From: Sorghum bicolor
Lineage: Eukaryota > Streptophyta > Magnoliopsida > Poales > Poaceae
Direction of reading: 5' to 3'
Assembly (NCBI RefSeq): GCF_000003195.3
Contig: NC_012870.2
Coordinates: 25,846,501-25,910,500, forward strand
Length of the DNA stretch: 64,000 bases
This document shows, piece by piece, positions 33,177 through 43,580 of this stretch (the first letter of the stretch is position 1; every line of letters starts with the position of its first letter). Below the pieces are notes generated by a model. That model searched no databases, was not told the DNA's origin, and was given only the letters and a program-made list of their open reading frames with translations. The translations under genes were made by a program, and so were the position numbers.

Positions 33177-36100
33177 ATGCGGGGGGTGACAAGCGCGGCG
33201 AAGCGCGCCGGGGAGATGGCGTTCAACGCCGGCGGCGGCGCCGTCAACTGGTTCCCGGGCCACATGGCCGCAGCCTCCCGCGCCATCCGCGACCGTCTCA
33301 AGCTCGCCGACCTCGTCATCGAGGTCCGCGACGCCCGCGTGAGTCCCCCTCCTCTCTTCTCTGGCTAGCTTACTGAGCGCCGCGCGCTGTTGGCACAGGT
33401 GTTCGGGGTCAGCACTGCTCCTGGCGTTCGTTTGGTGTTCGACCGAATGAATGAATACCTTGCTTGAGTAAAACTAAGATTATCTACTTGATAGAAAATA
33501 CTTCCTACAACAGTCAAACGGAATTTAAAGAAGTTATATGATATACCAGGATTGCTCCTCATATCAATCAAGTCTGCACATTATTATTACCCCATGGTGA
33601 CGCGGCTCATTGATACACCTGTGACCGCCGGCTAATCGCCCTAGCACACAAGAAATACAAATATTTGGAGTGGTAGATTCGCAGAGAGGAGGAACCGTCC
33701 TCAGCTCATTCGATTGTTTTCTGAATAAGCAATGAACTGAGTTTGGTCTTACAGAACATGACACTTAAGGGCCTGTTTGGCAGGGCTCCTCTCCGGATAT
33801 AATTCTACTGTGCCCCATCCAACTATGAAAACGTCGCTCTTCTCCTTCAGTTGACACCTGTAGTGTCTGGCATGACACTCATGCTCAATGGCCCCTCTTA
33901 ATCAGTCCCCAACAAACCTGGCGAAAAATATTTGATGGGGCTGATTTCAAAGTTTTCTCCCCTTCGTTTCCCGTTTTATGTACATAGCATATACTTGCTT
34001 ACAGTTCTCTACTTCTCTGATTATTGGTGTACTGCTACTGTACTTATGACCAGATTCCATTATCCTCAGCAAATGAAGACCTTCAACCAGTGCTCTCAGC
34101 AAAGAGGCGAATTCTTGCTCTAAACAAGAAGGATCTAGCAAACCCCAATATAATGAATGTATGTATGGCTCAGTCTCTCAGCCTGCAATCCTCACTTCCT
34201 TCTTATTTACATTTAAAAAATAAGAATGTGTATGCTGGTTGGTTTAATGTTCTCCCCATATTCCAATTTTGGTTAACTCGTTATAGTTTGTTGTTCACTT
34301 TTTCTATGTACTGACCAGGTTCATATTTAATTTTTATTTACAGAGGTGGCTTAATCATTTTGAATCATGTAAGCAGGATTGTATTTCAGTAAACGCACAT
34401 AGCTCCAATTCTGTTAATCAGGTTAGTTATCTGTCAGTTCCATGTTTACGCATTTTTGTCTTTGAAACTTCACACTGTATATTTTTGTGCTGGAAGGTTT
34501 ATGGTTGAGTGAGTATCAAGTTGTGTAATTCTGTAGTATACAGTATATTTTTTATATCTCATAATTTCTTAAAAGGTCAGTTAAAATCATCACCATTTTC
34601 TATATGACTAGTACAGGTCTTTAATAAGAAATCAACAATAAGCAATGGCAACAAAAGTAAGCCGTGAACTCTAGTGGTATAACATAAAATCTCTCTTGTC
34701 TCAAAATAATTCTTTCAAGTAGTTTCAAGCAAGTTATCATCAGAGTATGATTTTACTCGATGCACTGGATTGAGATTTACTAGCTGTGTTTAATACTTGA
34801 CTTGAATAATCTACTGGAAGTATATGAAGTTGTATGTTACACGAAAATTGTAGTTCAAGAAGCATTCTCCATTATTTTTCTATGTTCCTCAGAATTCCCA
34901 GAATTCAAGAGGTGCTTCAAAAAGAAAGGAAGGAAGCAATACTTACAGAAAAAACCTTTAGGTGCCTTCACTTTTAGCATAAAGGCCTCCACATATTCCA
35001 ATCAATGGCCTCTATTTTGCATAACCTTTTTCTATATGGATGACATAACTCCGACAAAAAATTGTAAGCAATGAGGATTGCATGCAATAATAGATTGATT
35101 GATTAGGATACAAGGTACATGTATATATGCAAACAGAATCAATCAAGATCCCCTCTCCCATCCCTAACCAATCCAATAGTGCCAGCTGTGCTATGAGCGC
35201 ACAGGCCTATATATACACGCATAAGGTGCATATATGACACATATATGTCAAACAAAATGATGTTAATGTTTTCATTATGATATAGACAGGGGTTTGGCAT
35301 TTTTTAGGATCCATATGACAATCAAAGGTATGTAACCATTAGGGTGAACTGTTCTATCAGTGTGATCCCAGATGACACTGTATGTTGTCTTTCATGTACA
35401 TTATAGTTTAAAGTCTGTTATTAATTATTATTTTTTTGTATTTGCAGCTTCTTGGTTTTGCTGAGCTGAAACTAAAGGAAGCAATCTCAAAGGAACCCAC
35501 CCTTCTGATTATGCTTGTTGGTGTCCCTAATGTTGGCAAGTCCGCACTCATAAATTCCATTCATAGAATTGCTACTTCTCGTTTTCCAGGTATAATAATC
35601 TCAGAACAAATTAAGTCATTTTTTATTGTTTGTGATCCATGTTTATATTGCTGTATATCCAGTGAAAGATAAAAAAAAACGGGCTACAGTGGGGCCACTG
35701 CCAGGTGTTACACAAGATATTGCGGGGTATAAGGTAATGCTGTTGAGCCAATGTTTCTTTAACATCCCAGACTCCTTTATATTTATGTTTCTATTATTTC
35801 CGTATTATTTTGCTAGACAACAGAAAACATGAAGATCGTCTATGTTAACCATTTTGCCTCCTAACTGATGTTATTTATGTGGGACAGTGTCATTATGAAC
35901 ATCTTTCTTTTTGTCACTTGATGTTAACAGTAAATGTTGTAAAAGGGAAGATTGAGGCACACACACCCATGGAATATGATTAACTTTTTTGTTTCTCGAA
36001 CAACGCAGGAGAGTTGTGTGTCATTAAATTAAGAAGAAAAATAGTACATGGAGAGATAACGAGGCCTCTCGAAGTCCCAACCTGTTACAAAGCACCAACT

Positions 36101-39100
36101 CCTATTACAAAACTGAAACAAAAATACGACCTCGGCCAGAAAAAATATCTCCTCAAGATAGGATGCCTGGGGAGAGCTGTTATGAACAAAGATAGGGAAT
36201 TGGATTGTTTGTTCTTCTTCCTTGTTTCTTCATACATCAGCTCCTCTTTATATAGAGAGTATTCCATGACTCCTAAGGAAGGCCCAATCAAATCCTAAGA
36301 ATCCATATCCAATGTTTTCTTTAATTGACTCAAATCTAATCCGATCCTTCTAATTGATCCTATAGCTCCCTAACCGATGCCCCATAACAAGAGCAACCTA
36401 GAGAGTTTGCCGAGAGCTCAGCAGCAATGTTTTCTGGTCGGCTGGTCGATCGTGGTCGACCTGGGACCGACCAGGCGATTAATCGCGATTAATCAGTGAC
36501 CAGGTCGATTAATCGACTCTGGTCGTCCCCTGGTCGTCCCTGGTCGTCCAGGCATATCAGCTGGTCGACTTATATATATACCTCTATTTTTACACTATAT
36601 TATACACAATAAAGGAAGCATCAAGACTACATTAGTGTAAACCAACATTCCTCTTCATCTTCAACTTGTGCTGGCGCCTCTAGAACAGCCCTTGAACTCT
36701 TTTTGATGTAAACCAACATCTCCTTCTTAACTATTTTTGGAGAACTGGGACAACCAACAACATCTCCATACCCTCACATATCTACCCAGTCAACAGAGCA
36801 CACAACCTGGTCATCCATGTCCTAATCGGACGATTAATCGCGATAAGTGGACGACTAATCGGACGACCAGGTTTCTGGTCGACCTGGTCGGGTCGGACCT
36901 CCTAATCGAGCACTCCTGACTGACCAGGACGATTAATCGCGATTAATCGGACGACCTGAAAACATTGCTCAGCAGAGCACCAAAGGACACATTCCTCCCC
37001 CACTTTGTGCAGTACCATCTGAACACAGGGGCTAGTTCCTTAAAAAACAGAGTTTCTATGCTTCCAAACTTCCCAGAGTACTAGAATGATCAATGTATTA
37101 AGTCCTCTCTGAACTTTAGGTAGTCCCTTGATAGCATTGCACCATCAACAAGAAAAATGAGGTACAGAAGGTCGAGGTGCCTGATCAAATGGACCCATCC
37201 TCTGGAAGACGACTGCCCAAACCTGCCTTGAAAAAACACATGAGACGAGGATGTGCTGAATTGTCACAAAGGGGACAGGCTGCCGGGTGTGTCAGACCTC
37301 TCTTAGCGAGACGGTCAGCTGTCCAAAATCTATAGCAAGCAAAATGAAGAGCTTGCAACATAACGGGGCCCAACTTTTCCAGATGCGTTTCCATGGTGCA
37401 AATATGAACAATTCTGTGAAAAAAAGCCACATATGCAGATTTACTGCTGTATTTTCCTGAGGTTGATAGCATCCATAGATGCTGATCATCACCCGCCGGG
37501 TCAAGGACCATGCTGTCCACAAAGTCCCAAATCAGAAGATATTCAGTGAGCACTTGGACTGTTAATGCTCCCCTATGTCAGTAACCCATCTTCTATTAAT
37601 TAGGGCTTCTGCAACCGTCCTATGCTTTCTTTCCCTTTTGGAGATTAAGTTGAAAAGGTTCGGAGCCAATTCCAGGACTGTTTTTCCTTGGAGCCACCGA
37701 TCAGTCCAAAGTTTAGTTGATTCTCCATTTCCAACAACAGATTTTACTGCAATTCTAAAAAAGAGCATGAGCATTTACTGGGACTTGAATGGGCATACCT
37801 GTCCAGGGCCTTGATGGATCTGTTTTCTGCAACCATTGCCACCGGATGTGTAAAGCACAACCCAAGGTTTTGAGACTATGGATGTCAAGACCAACCTTGT
37901 TGAAGTGGTTGTTGCACCTTTCTCCAAGAAACCAGGCAATTGCCCCCATTGTCATTCTCCCGGCCTTTCCAAAGAAAGCCCCTACGCCTTTGTGTCAATA
38001 CCCTTTATCGAAGGCGATCCAAGGCAAATCCAAGGCGATCATGAGGTAAATGGGAAGGCTGTCAAAACAGTCTGGACCATGACAAGCTTAGCCCTGTTCA
38101 TTAGAGAAGCTTTCCATCCTGGTAGGTTGTCGATGACCTTGTCAATTAAAGGTAGCAAGTCTGCTTTCGACATCTGCATAGAAAGAGATCCTATGCTTAA
38201 CCTGTTGTACTGCCAAAGGCTGCAGGAGGTGCTGATTTGAAGCAAGATTAATCATGGTATTCAGCACATCCATGACAAGAATGAAAAGCATTGGGGATAG
38301 AGGATCCCCTTGGCGAAGACCTCGATGATGATGGATCATTTCCCCAGGTTTATCATTCAACAAAATCTGAGTGGTTGATGTTGATAGTAGCAAGCAGAGC
38401 AGATTGCACCATCCCTAGCTATCTCAAGCCGATGTAAAATCTCCTTTGCCGTGCCTAGCTGGGTGTTGACATTGTCTATTTTTCCTCCATTTCTGAAGTC
38501 CAATGCTTAGCCGCTGCAATTTGAGAAAAAAGACGCTCAACTGCACAGGTGGATGCCACGGGAGCAGTCCAATTCTGCTGCACGGCCTCACTGAATCCCA
38601 GAAGCTTCGGCTAAAAGCTCTCAAAATGAAATCGTCATTTGCCACGGGTGTTAACTCAGCCCAGGATGAGGGGAAGTGATCTGAAACAGCTGAAGCTGTA
38701 CTCTGCAGTATGGAATCCGGGAAGATGTCCTCCCATCCAGCACAACAAAAAAAACTATCAAGTCTGACCAAGGTAGGTGTGGCCCTTTCATTTGACCCAG
38801 TGAATTTTTGGCCTAACAGGGGATTTTCCTTGATCCATGATTTGTTAGATTGGGAGCTCTGTTAAACATGCTCTAATATGATTGGAATATTCTCACCTAT
38901 TTCATCTGAGAATATAGGATGTGTTATTTAATAATAGGAATAACTTGGGCATTGGTATCTCTTGCATTTGGATTCATCTGCATGAGTCCTGTTCCACTAA
39001 ATGGTTATGAGTATTGTTGAATAAGATATCCTGTTCCATCTGTTGTATTTGGGAGTTCTGAAAAGAGGATATCTTATTTATAGTAGTTATTACAATACAA

Positions 39101-41003
39101 CTCTTCTAGATTCCTATTCCACTGAATGGTTTAACAGTACTAGTAATATCTGTTTTCTGCAATCCGTGGTTTCTTTCCTATAGTAATCAACTAAATAAAC
39201 TAACAGCCATATTTGTCATGGACAGATTGCAACTCAGCCCAGTATTTATGTGCTTGATACACCTGGTGTTCTTGTGCCAAGCATACCAGATATGGAGACA
39301 GGTTTAAAGCTTGCTTTAACAGGTAAAACATTGGGGCATTTTTTTTGTGTCATCTACTAATCTTTTTGTGATTTGTGCATAGATAGTAATCAGAGTTAAT
39401 AATGATTTCAGTTTTAGTCTATTAATATTTGTATCGTTACATTCTTTTTTCTGAAAGAAAATTTTATTGTTACATTCTTCCACTGCTAAATCAATATAGC
39501 ATCCTTTTCAATCATATGCAGGAGCTGTTAAAGACTCGGTAGTCGGGGAAGAACGTATAGCAAAATATTTATTATCTCTTCTTAACATTAGAAAGACGCC
39601 TCTACACTGGGAGCGGTTGTTGCACAGAGAAGAAGAGTTATGTGAAGAGATATGCAGCAGTGATAAAAAAGACAATTCGTTACGAAGGAAACGGTTGAAT
39701 AACTCTGATGCCGTATATGTTCAGGTTCTACCTCTTATCTCAAAGTATAATGCATGAGCTATCATTGCTATGAAGACATTTCCACTCATAGCTAGTCCTT
39801 CTAATTGTCTGCCAGGGGCAGCAACCAAACAAGCCCTTGTGCCTCAACGCATTAGGCTGAACTACTTATGTGGGCATGGTAGTCTTTTGGTTCTTTTGTC
39901 ACATTGAACCTCTTGGTATCATGTGCTTGGTTGGTGTGTGTTACCAAAACTTTGGGGGTGGGATTATGATTTTAATTTTGTTTGATTACTACTTTTGGGG
40001 TGCGTTTGGTCACATGGGCCACCGACAGCATCCAACCTGGCAGATCATGCCATGTGTATTTGGTGTGGTGAGTCCAACAGGACACATCTTGTATTAGTTA
40101 AACTTCCAAGGTTCCACCATATGTGATGTATCAAGGGCGTCGGGGTTCGGGAGGCAGGAACTCGGCTACGGAGTTCGTAGTCTCGGTCGGTAATGGCATG
40201 GGGTTTATCCCCTCGACGCCCTATGGTGAAGGAGGGAGATTAGGAAGAAGAAAAGGGGATTAGGAAGTAATCTGATATTGCTTAATCTCAATCGAGTGTC
40301 ATACAAGAGGTAAATAAGCCCTTGGCCACTAACAAACTGGAGATGGAAATCTCCTAAATTCTAGGCACTTGCCAAACTGAACGCTTGTGGTCCCGCTCTT
40401 GCCGCGGTGATCGCGCTCCTACGTCGTGCGCAGCGCGCTGTGCACTTCTGGCCGTGTCCCTAGCACGGACCTGGCGCTTGTACTGCTTGCCCCACATGAC
40501 ATGATCATGTCCACTGGTCAGATCATGTTGATGACTATTCACTTTTTAGACATTGTTGAAAGAATTCACATTGTACATTTCTTGACCCGGTATTCTTTAG
40601 TAAAAAAAAGGTCTGCTTGCCATTTACGGTGTTCTGATCTGTGGGTGAATTATTCAACCAAACAAGTTGTGCTGTTAGCACTCTGTTTCTCTACCTTACT
40701 GTACTTCCCATTTTTCCAACGATACTAACAAACCCAGTACTTTTGTTCTAGGATTTAGTGTCGGAGGTGCAGAGGACACTATGTCGTACATTCCTGAACT
40801 TCACCGGCAACACCGTGGAAGAAAGTGAGCTGGAAACCCTCATAGACATGCAGCTTGTGGCGCTCCGCAAGGTGTTCAGGATACCTCATAAGCCGTTCGA
40901 TGAAACACAGGGCCCTACCTCTAAGAAGCTGCTGACTCTCTTCAGATCAGGGAAGCTTGGGCCGTTCATCCTTGACGACCTTCCTGATGCATCTGAGAAT
41001 TAA
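33177..41003 (+). CDS. SIN2: DAR GTPase 1, mitochondrial type (circularly permuted GTPase, SIN2/MTG1/YlqF family), 8 exons, 369 aa
   Basis: Exons: 33177-33338, 34054-34158, 34344-34421, 35448-35589, 35663-35733, 39226-39322, 39522-39724 and 40752-41003. All junctions are GT/AG and the phases join without a break. The protein has the DAR motif (residues 52-54), then NKKD (about 78-81), then the P-loop GVPNVGKS (140-147), a switch region with [10 protein letters not shown], and DTPG (197-200). G4 before G1 and G3 is the circular permutation of YlqF/RbgA GTPases. Bacterial and mitochondrial members help mature the large ribosomal subunit; Arabidopsis SIN2 acts in ovule integument growth. The N-terminus is short and basic; a targeting role is inferred. 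Intron 5 is 3.5 kb because of a LINE with a nested MITE. No lesion is seen in the coding sequence, so the gene is probably active. Confidence 0.9.
33339..34053 (+). other. Intron 1 of the GTPase gene
   Basis: It contains a MITE-like left end (GGGCCTGTTTGGCAGGGCTC after TAA) at 33771 with no right end found, and otherwise AT-rich sequence. Confidence 0.6.
34422..35447 (+). other. Intron 3 of the GTPase gene
   Basis: About 1 kb of AT-rich DNA. I see no coding domain and no paired transposon ends. Confidence 0.7.
36425..36967. mobile_element. hAT-type MITE (543 bp) inside the intronic LINE, perfect 8-bp target duplication
   Basis: CTCAGCAG lies at 36417-36424 and 36968-36975. The termini are CAATGTTTTC and GAAAACATTG, perfect 10-bp inverted repeats of the hAT form CAnnG, followed by (T/A)GGTCG on both sides. 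The interior is built from many GATTAATCG and CTGGTCG motifs in both orientations. There is no coding capacity. Confidence 0.88.
37050..38840 (-). pseudogene. Endonuclease/reverse transcriptase remnant of the intronic LINE
   Basis: It joins partial frames: 38424-38771 ([20 protein letters not shown], the end of the endonuclease), 38142-38393 ([18 protein letters not shown]), 37755-37955 ([21 protein letters not shown]), 37562-37774 ([20 protein letters not shown]) and 37185-37553 ([14 protein letters not shown]...CPLCDN). At about 37060 the typical [11 protein letters not shown] run follows. Frameshifts separate the pieces and much of the central RT is deleted, including any YADD box. Confidence 0.75.
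39725..40751 (+). other. Intron 7 of the GTPase gene
   Basis: It includes a block at about 40126-40550 that is richer in GC than the rest and begins TGATGTATCAAGGGCGTC. It looks like inserted DNA, perhaps a solo LTR, but I cannot fix its ends or a target duplication. Confidence 0.5.
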
Positions 41004-42026
41004 CCTGCTCACATGCAGTGAGTCTTTTTATTTTGCTCTGGGCAGCTGATGTTCTGCGAAGGAAGGCATTGGTACGAGCTGTTACTGTAAATGGCATCTT
41101 GCAGGGACCATCTGTGTAGCAAAACTACGAGATGCCAAGAGATTCGTTCAATGCTGCTGTATGTTATGCTGGGTTTGCGTGAGGGCAGTAGGCCTTGTTA
41201 ATAGCAGGGCATGTTGTTTATCTGTCTCCCTCGTTGGCTGTTTGGCTTGGACAGAACGTGGTCTGTTTTGGAATTGAAGGTTAGTAACATAGTATCAAAG
41301 GCATGGATCGGGGTTACGGTTAGATTAATCTAATCCATTTTTATTTTGGGGATACCTCCTGTGTTTCGACTTTCAACCGGCACGGCCTCTTGCCGTCCCG
41401 TCTTATCTTTGTGACTGCTGTGGCTCATATGCCGTCCACCAGTGAAGCCCGTCGCTGCATCGGAACATCGTGACTCACTTGTGCCAGGTTCCGTACGTCC
41501 ATGGCCTGTCCAGGTCATCTAATTGGAGTACCACTACCAGATTGTCATCTGCACTTGTTTGTTGTGCCTCATGTGGCCTTCGTCCTGCTGTTGTGGTGTT
41601 GTTCCGCTGCAGTGGTGCGCTGAAGTTTGGTGACACTATTCTGCTACTGTGGTGTTGCTGTTCCGCTACTCTACTATTGTTACCGTGGTGCTATTCTGCT
41701 GCTGCTGTGGTGCTGTTCCGGTGCTCTGTGTTCTCATTTGTGTGTCGGGTTCTATAAGAGCGTCCTCAGTAGTTTCCAAATAACTATTCTAGAAATAATT
41801 CTATTAAATTATCAAGGAGAGAAATCAAATAGCTAACGACTTCTAAATTGCTAGTTTAGCATTTTTCATAGACCATATAACTCTTCACTATGGTATTCTT
41901 TTTATTATTTCTACGTCTCATCTAGCTAGTTATTTGTAAATTGCCATTATGGACACCCTAATGGCCACTGATATCACTAAATCTGTCTCAATAGCTGCTA
42001 CCTCTCATAACATTGCTCTTCAGTCT
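41004..42026. other. 3' flank of the GTPase gene
   Basis: It holds the likely 3' UTR to about 41290, then a GC-rich stretch (41380-41600) and a degenerate tandem array of GTGGTGxTGTTCCGCTxCT-like units at about 41590-41740. No gene is supported. Confidence 0.5.
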
Positions 42027-42400
42027 TAGGTCAAGATGGCAACGGGTACATACCTGATGGGTAGTGGTCATCCGTACCCGCACTTTGCGCCGTTGGGTTA
42101 CCCAGACACGGATAGGAAAATGTGTGGGTAAATTCTACTCGGTTGGTAACCCGCACCCGATAGTATACCCGAGACTTACATACATATAAACATCAGACAT
42201 TCACACGCAAAAATAAATCATCTAAGCCTCCAACAAGTTACAAACTAATATTCATATAATAACATCAAATTTATATATATACTAGAAGAGTTTAGTTGGA
42301 TTTAGATCAAATTCATGGGTTATATAGGCTAAAATGACAAGAGTAGCTAGTTATTTTGGCGGTATTTTTTACCCGTGGGTGTGGGTAGTTATTCATGGGT
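42027..42400. mobile_element. hAT MITE fragment related to the one at 32.26 kb
   Basis: It begins CAAGATGGCAACGGGTACA and is full of ACCCG/CGGGT palindromes like the 32260 element. A repeated TATTCATGGGTTATATAGG-like phrase occurs near its right side. No clear right terminus or target duplication. Confidence 0.5.
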
Positions 42401-42820
42401 TATATAGGCTAAAAAGACTCTTGGGTTCTAGATTCATGGGCTTCTTTCCATGTAGCATAAAAATGGCTCGATTGATTGACTGCAACCAAATCATTGATAA
42501 TACTACTATCTACACAACTGATGATCCATCTTGTCATGTTACTCATGAGAGTACTTTTTCATCTCGTTCTTATGTACCTGATTTCTTCGGTCCCTGTTGA
42601 CTGTCAATAAGTACCAAACTTTACTACCTATTATCTTGAAAATAATGGAGAACTAACACCACTAGCATGCATATTTAGGTTCAAAAAATCTATTTCCACT
42701 TTTTCGTTATTTGGTTGCCAATACACTTCAACCTAAAATGCATAGAATATATGTGCAAGTGATGAAGAACCTCTGATCAACATGACAAATCACCAAAACA
42801 CACAAAGGAAAAAGGCCAAA

Positions 42821-43580
42821 CACTACTGCAGAAAGAATAATCGTGGCGGGCGTTTTTCCTTTTCCGCAGCGGGCAAACGCGTCCGCCACGGCCATGAGGC
42901 CACAGTAAATCGTGGCCACTTCCGTGGCGGGCGCCTGTGACCGCTACGGTTAATGCCTATTTATCGCAGCGGGCTCTTTACGTTGCCCGCTACGGTTAAT
43001 AGATTAACCGCAGTGGGCATTTTATGTTGCCCGCTACGGATATTGCTATTAACCGTAGCGGTCATTTTATGTTGTCCGCCACGGTTAAGTGTTTTTAAAT
43101 AAAAACACTTTGTAGAACCATTGCTGCATATGAATTTAAACAATTTACAAATTCCAGAATCTAGATTTCATTTCAGATTCAGAAGATATATATATAGACA
43201 CACATATGCCTGGAAGTTCAATACATGAGACACAACATAATATATAAATCCACTTAGTTGTTCTCATCATCCACATATACACATATGAAACCCACGAATC
43301 CGCTACACATCACAATTCTACTGCGTGGGTGTAATCCATCGGCCGTAGCATGGTGTTCCATCTCCTAAGCTTCTCGAACTCTGGTCGAACTGCCAATTCA
43401 CCTTCATTGTCGAAGAATGGTTCGCCTTCGAGCACGTATTTCTCTAGGATGAACTTACAGATGTCCACCTTGATTTGCTTAAAAGCTTGGCGTTCATTCT
43501 TCATCGTCTCTCCACGATTCTTCACTGCTCGAAGGCGAACCAGCCCACCAAAAGATGGGCCCATGAGGAACCAGGACATG
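42821..43580 (+). mobile_element. CACTA transposon left-end fragment
   Basis: It starts CACTACTGCAGAAAGAA, followed to about 43090 by inverted copies of CCGTAGCGGGCA / TGCCCGCTACGG, the subterminal arrays. A 90-codon - strand frame (43310-43579, with EKYVLEGEPFFDNEGELAV) may be the tail of a transposon gene, but I do not recognise its domain. No right terminus was found. Confidence 0.6.

Larger units (their letters stand above)
35982..38874 (-). mobile_element. 5'-truncated L1-type LINE in intron 5 of the GTPase gene
   Basis: It lies antisense to the host gene. The 3' end at left shows a T-run and TTTCTCGAACAACGCAGG, like the LINE at 51.09 kb. AATATGATT flanks it (35973-35981 and 38875-38883). 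Coding remnants read leftward: the end of the AP endonuclease (about 38840-38424), a reverse-transcriptase piece with [20 protein letters not shown], a connecting piece, and the zinc-binding C-terminal region ([18 protein letters not shown]). It is 2.3 kb without the nested MITE, so the 5' half is missing. Frames are broken. Confidence 0.8.

Noticed and set aside
32874..33263. Antisense frame of 129 codons over exon 1 of the GTPase gene
   Set aside because: GC-rich shadow. It includes the translated hexamer repeat.
41470..41757. 95-codon Leu/Cys-rich frame downstream of the GTPase gene
   Set aside because: Produced by a degenerate GTGGTGCTGTTCCG-type tandem array.
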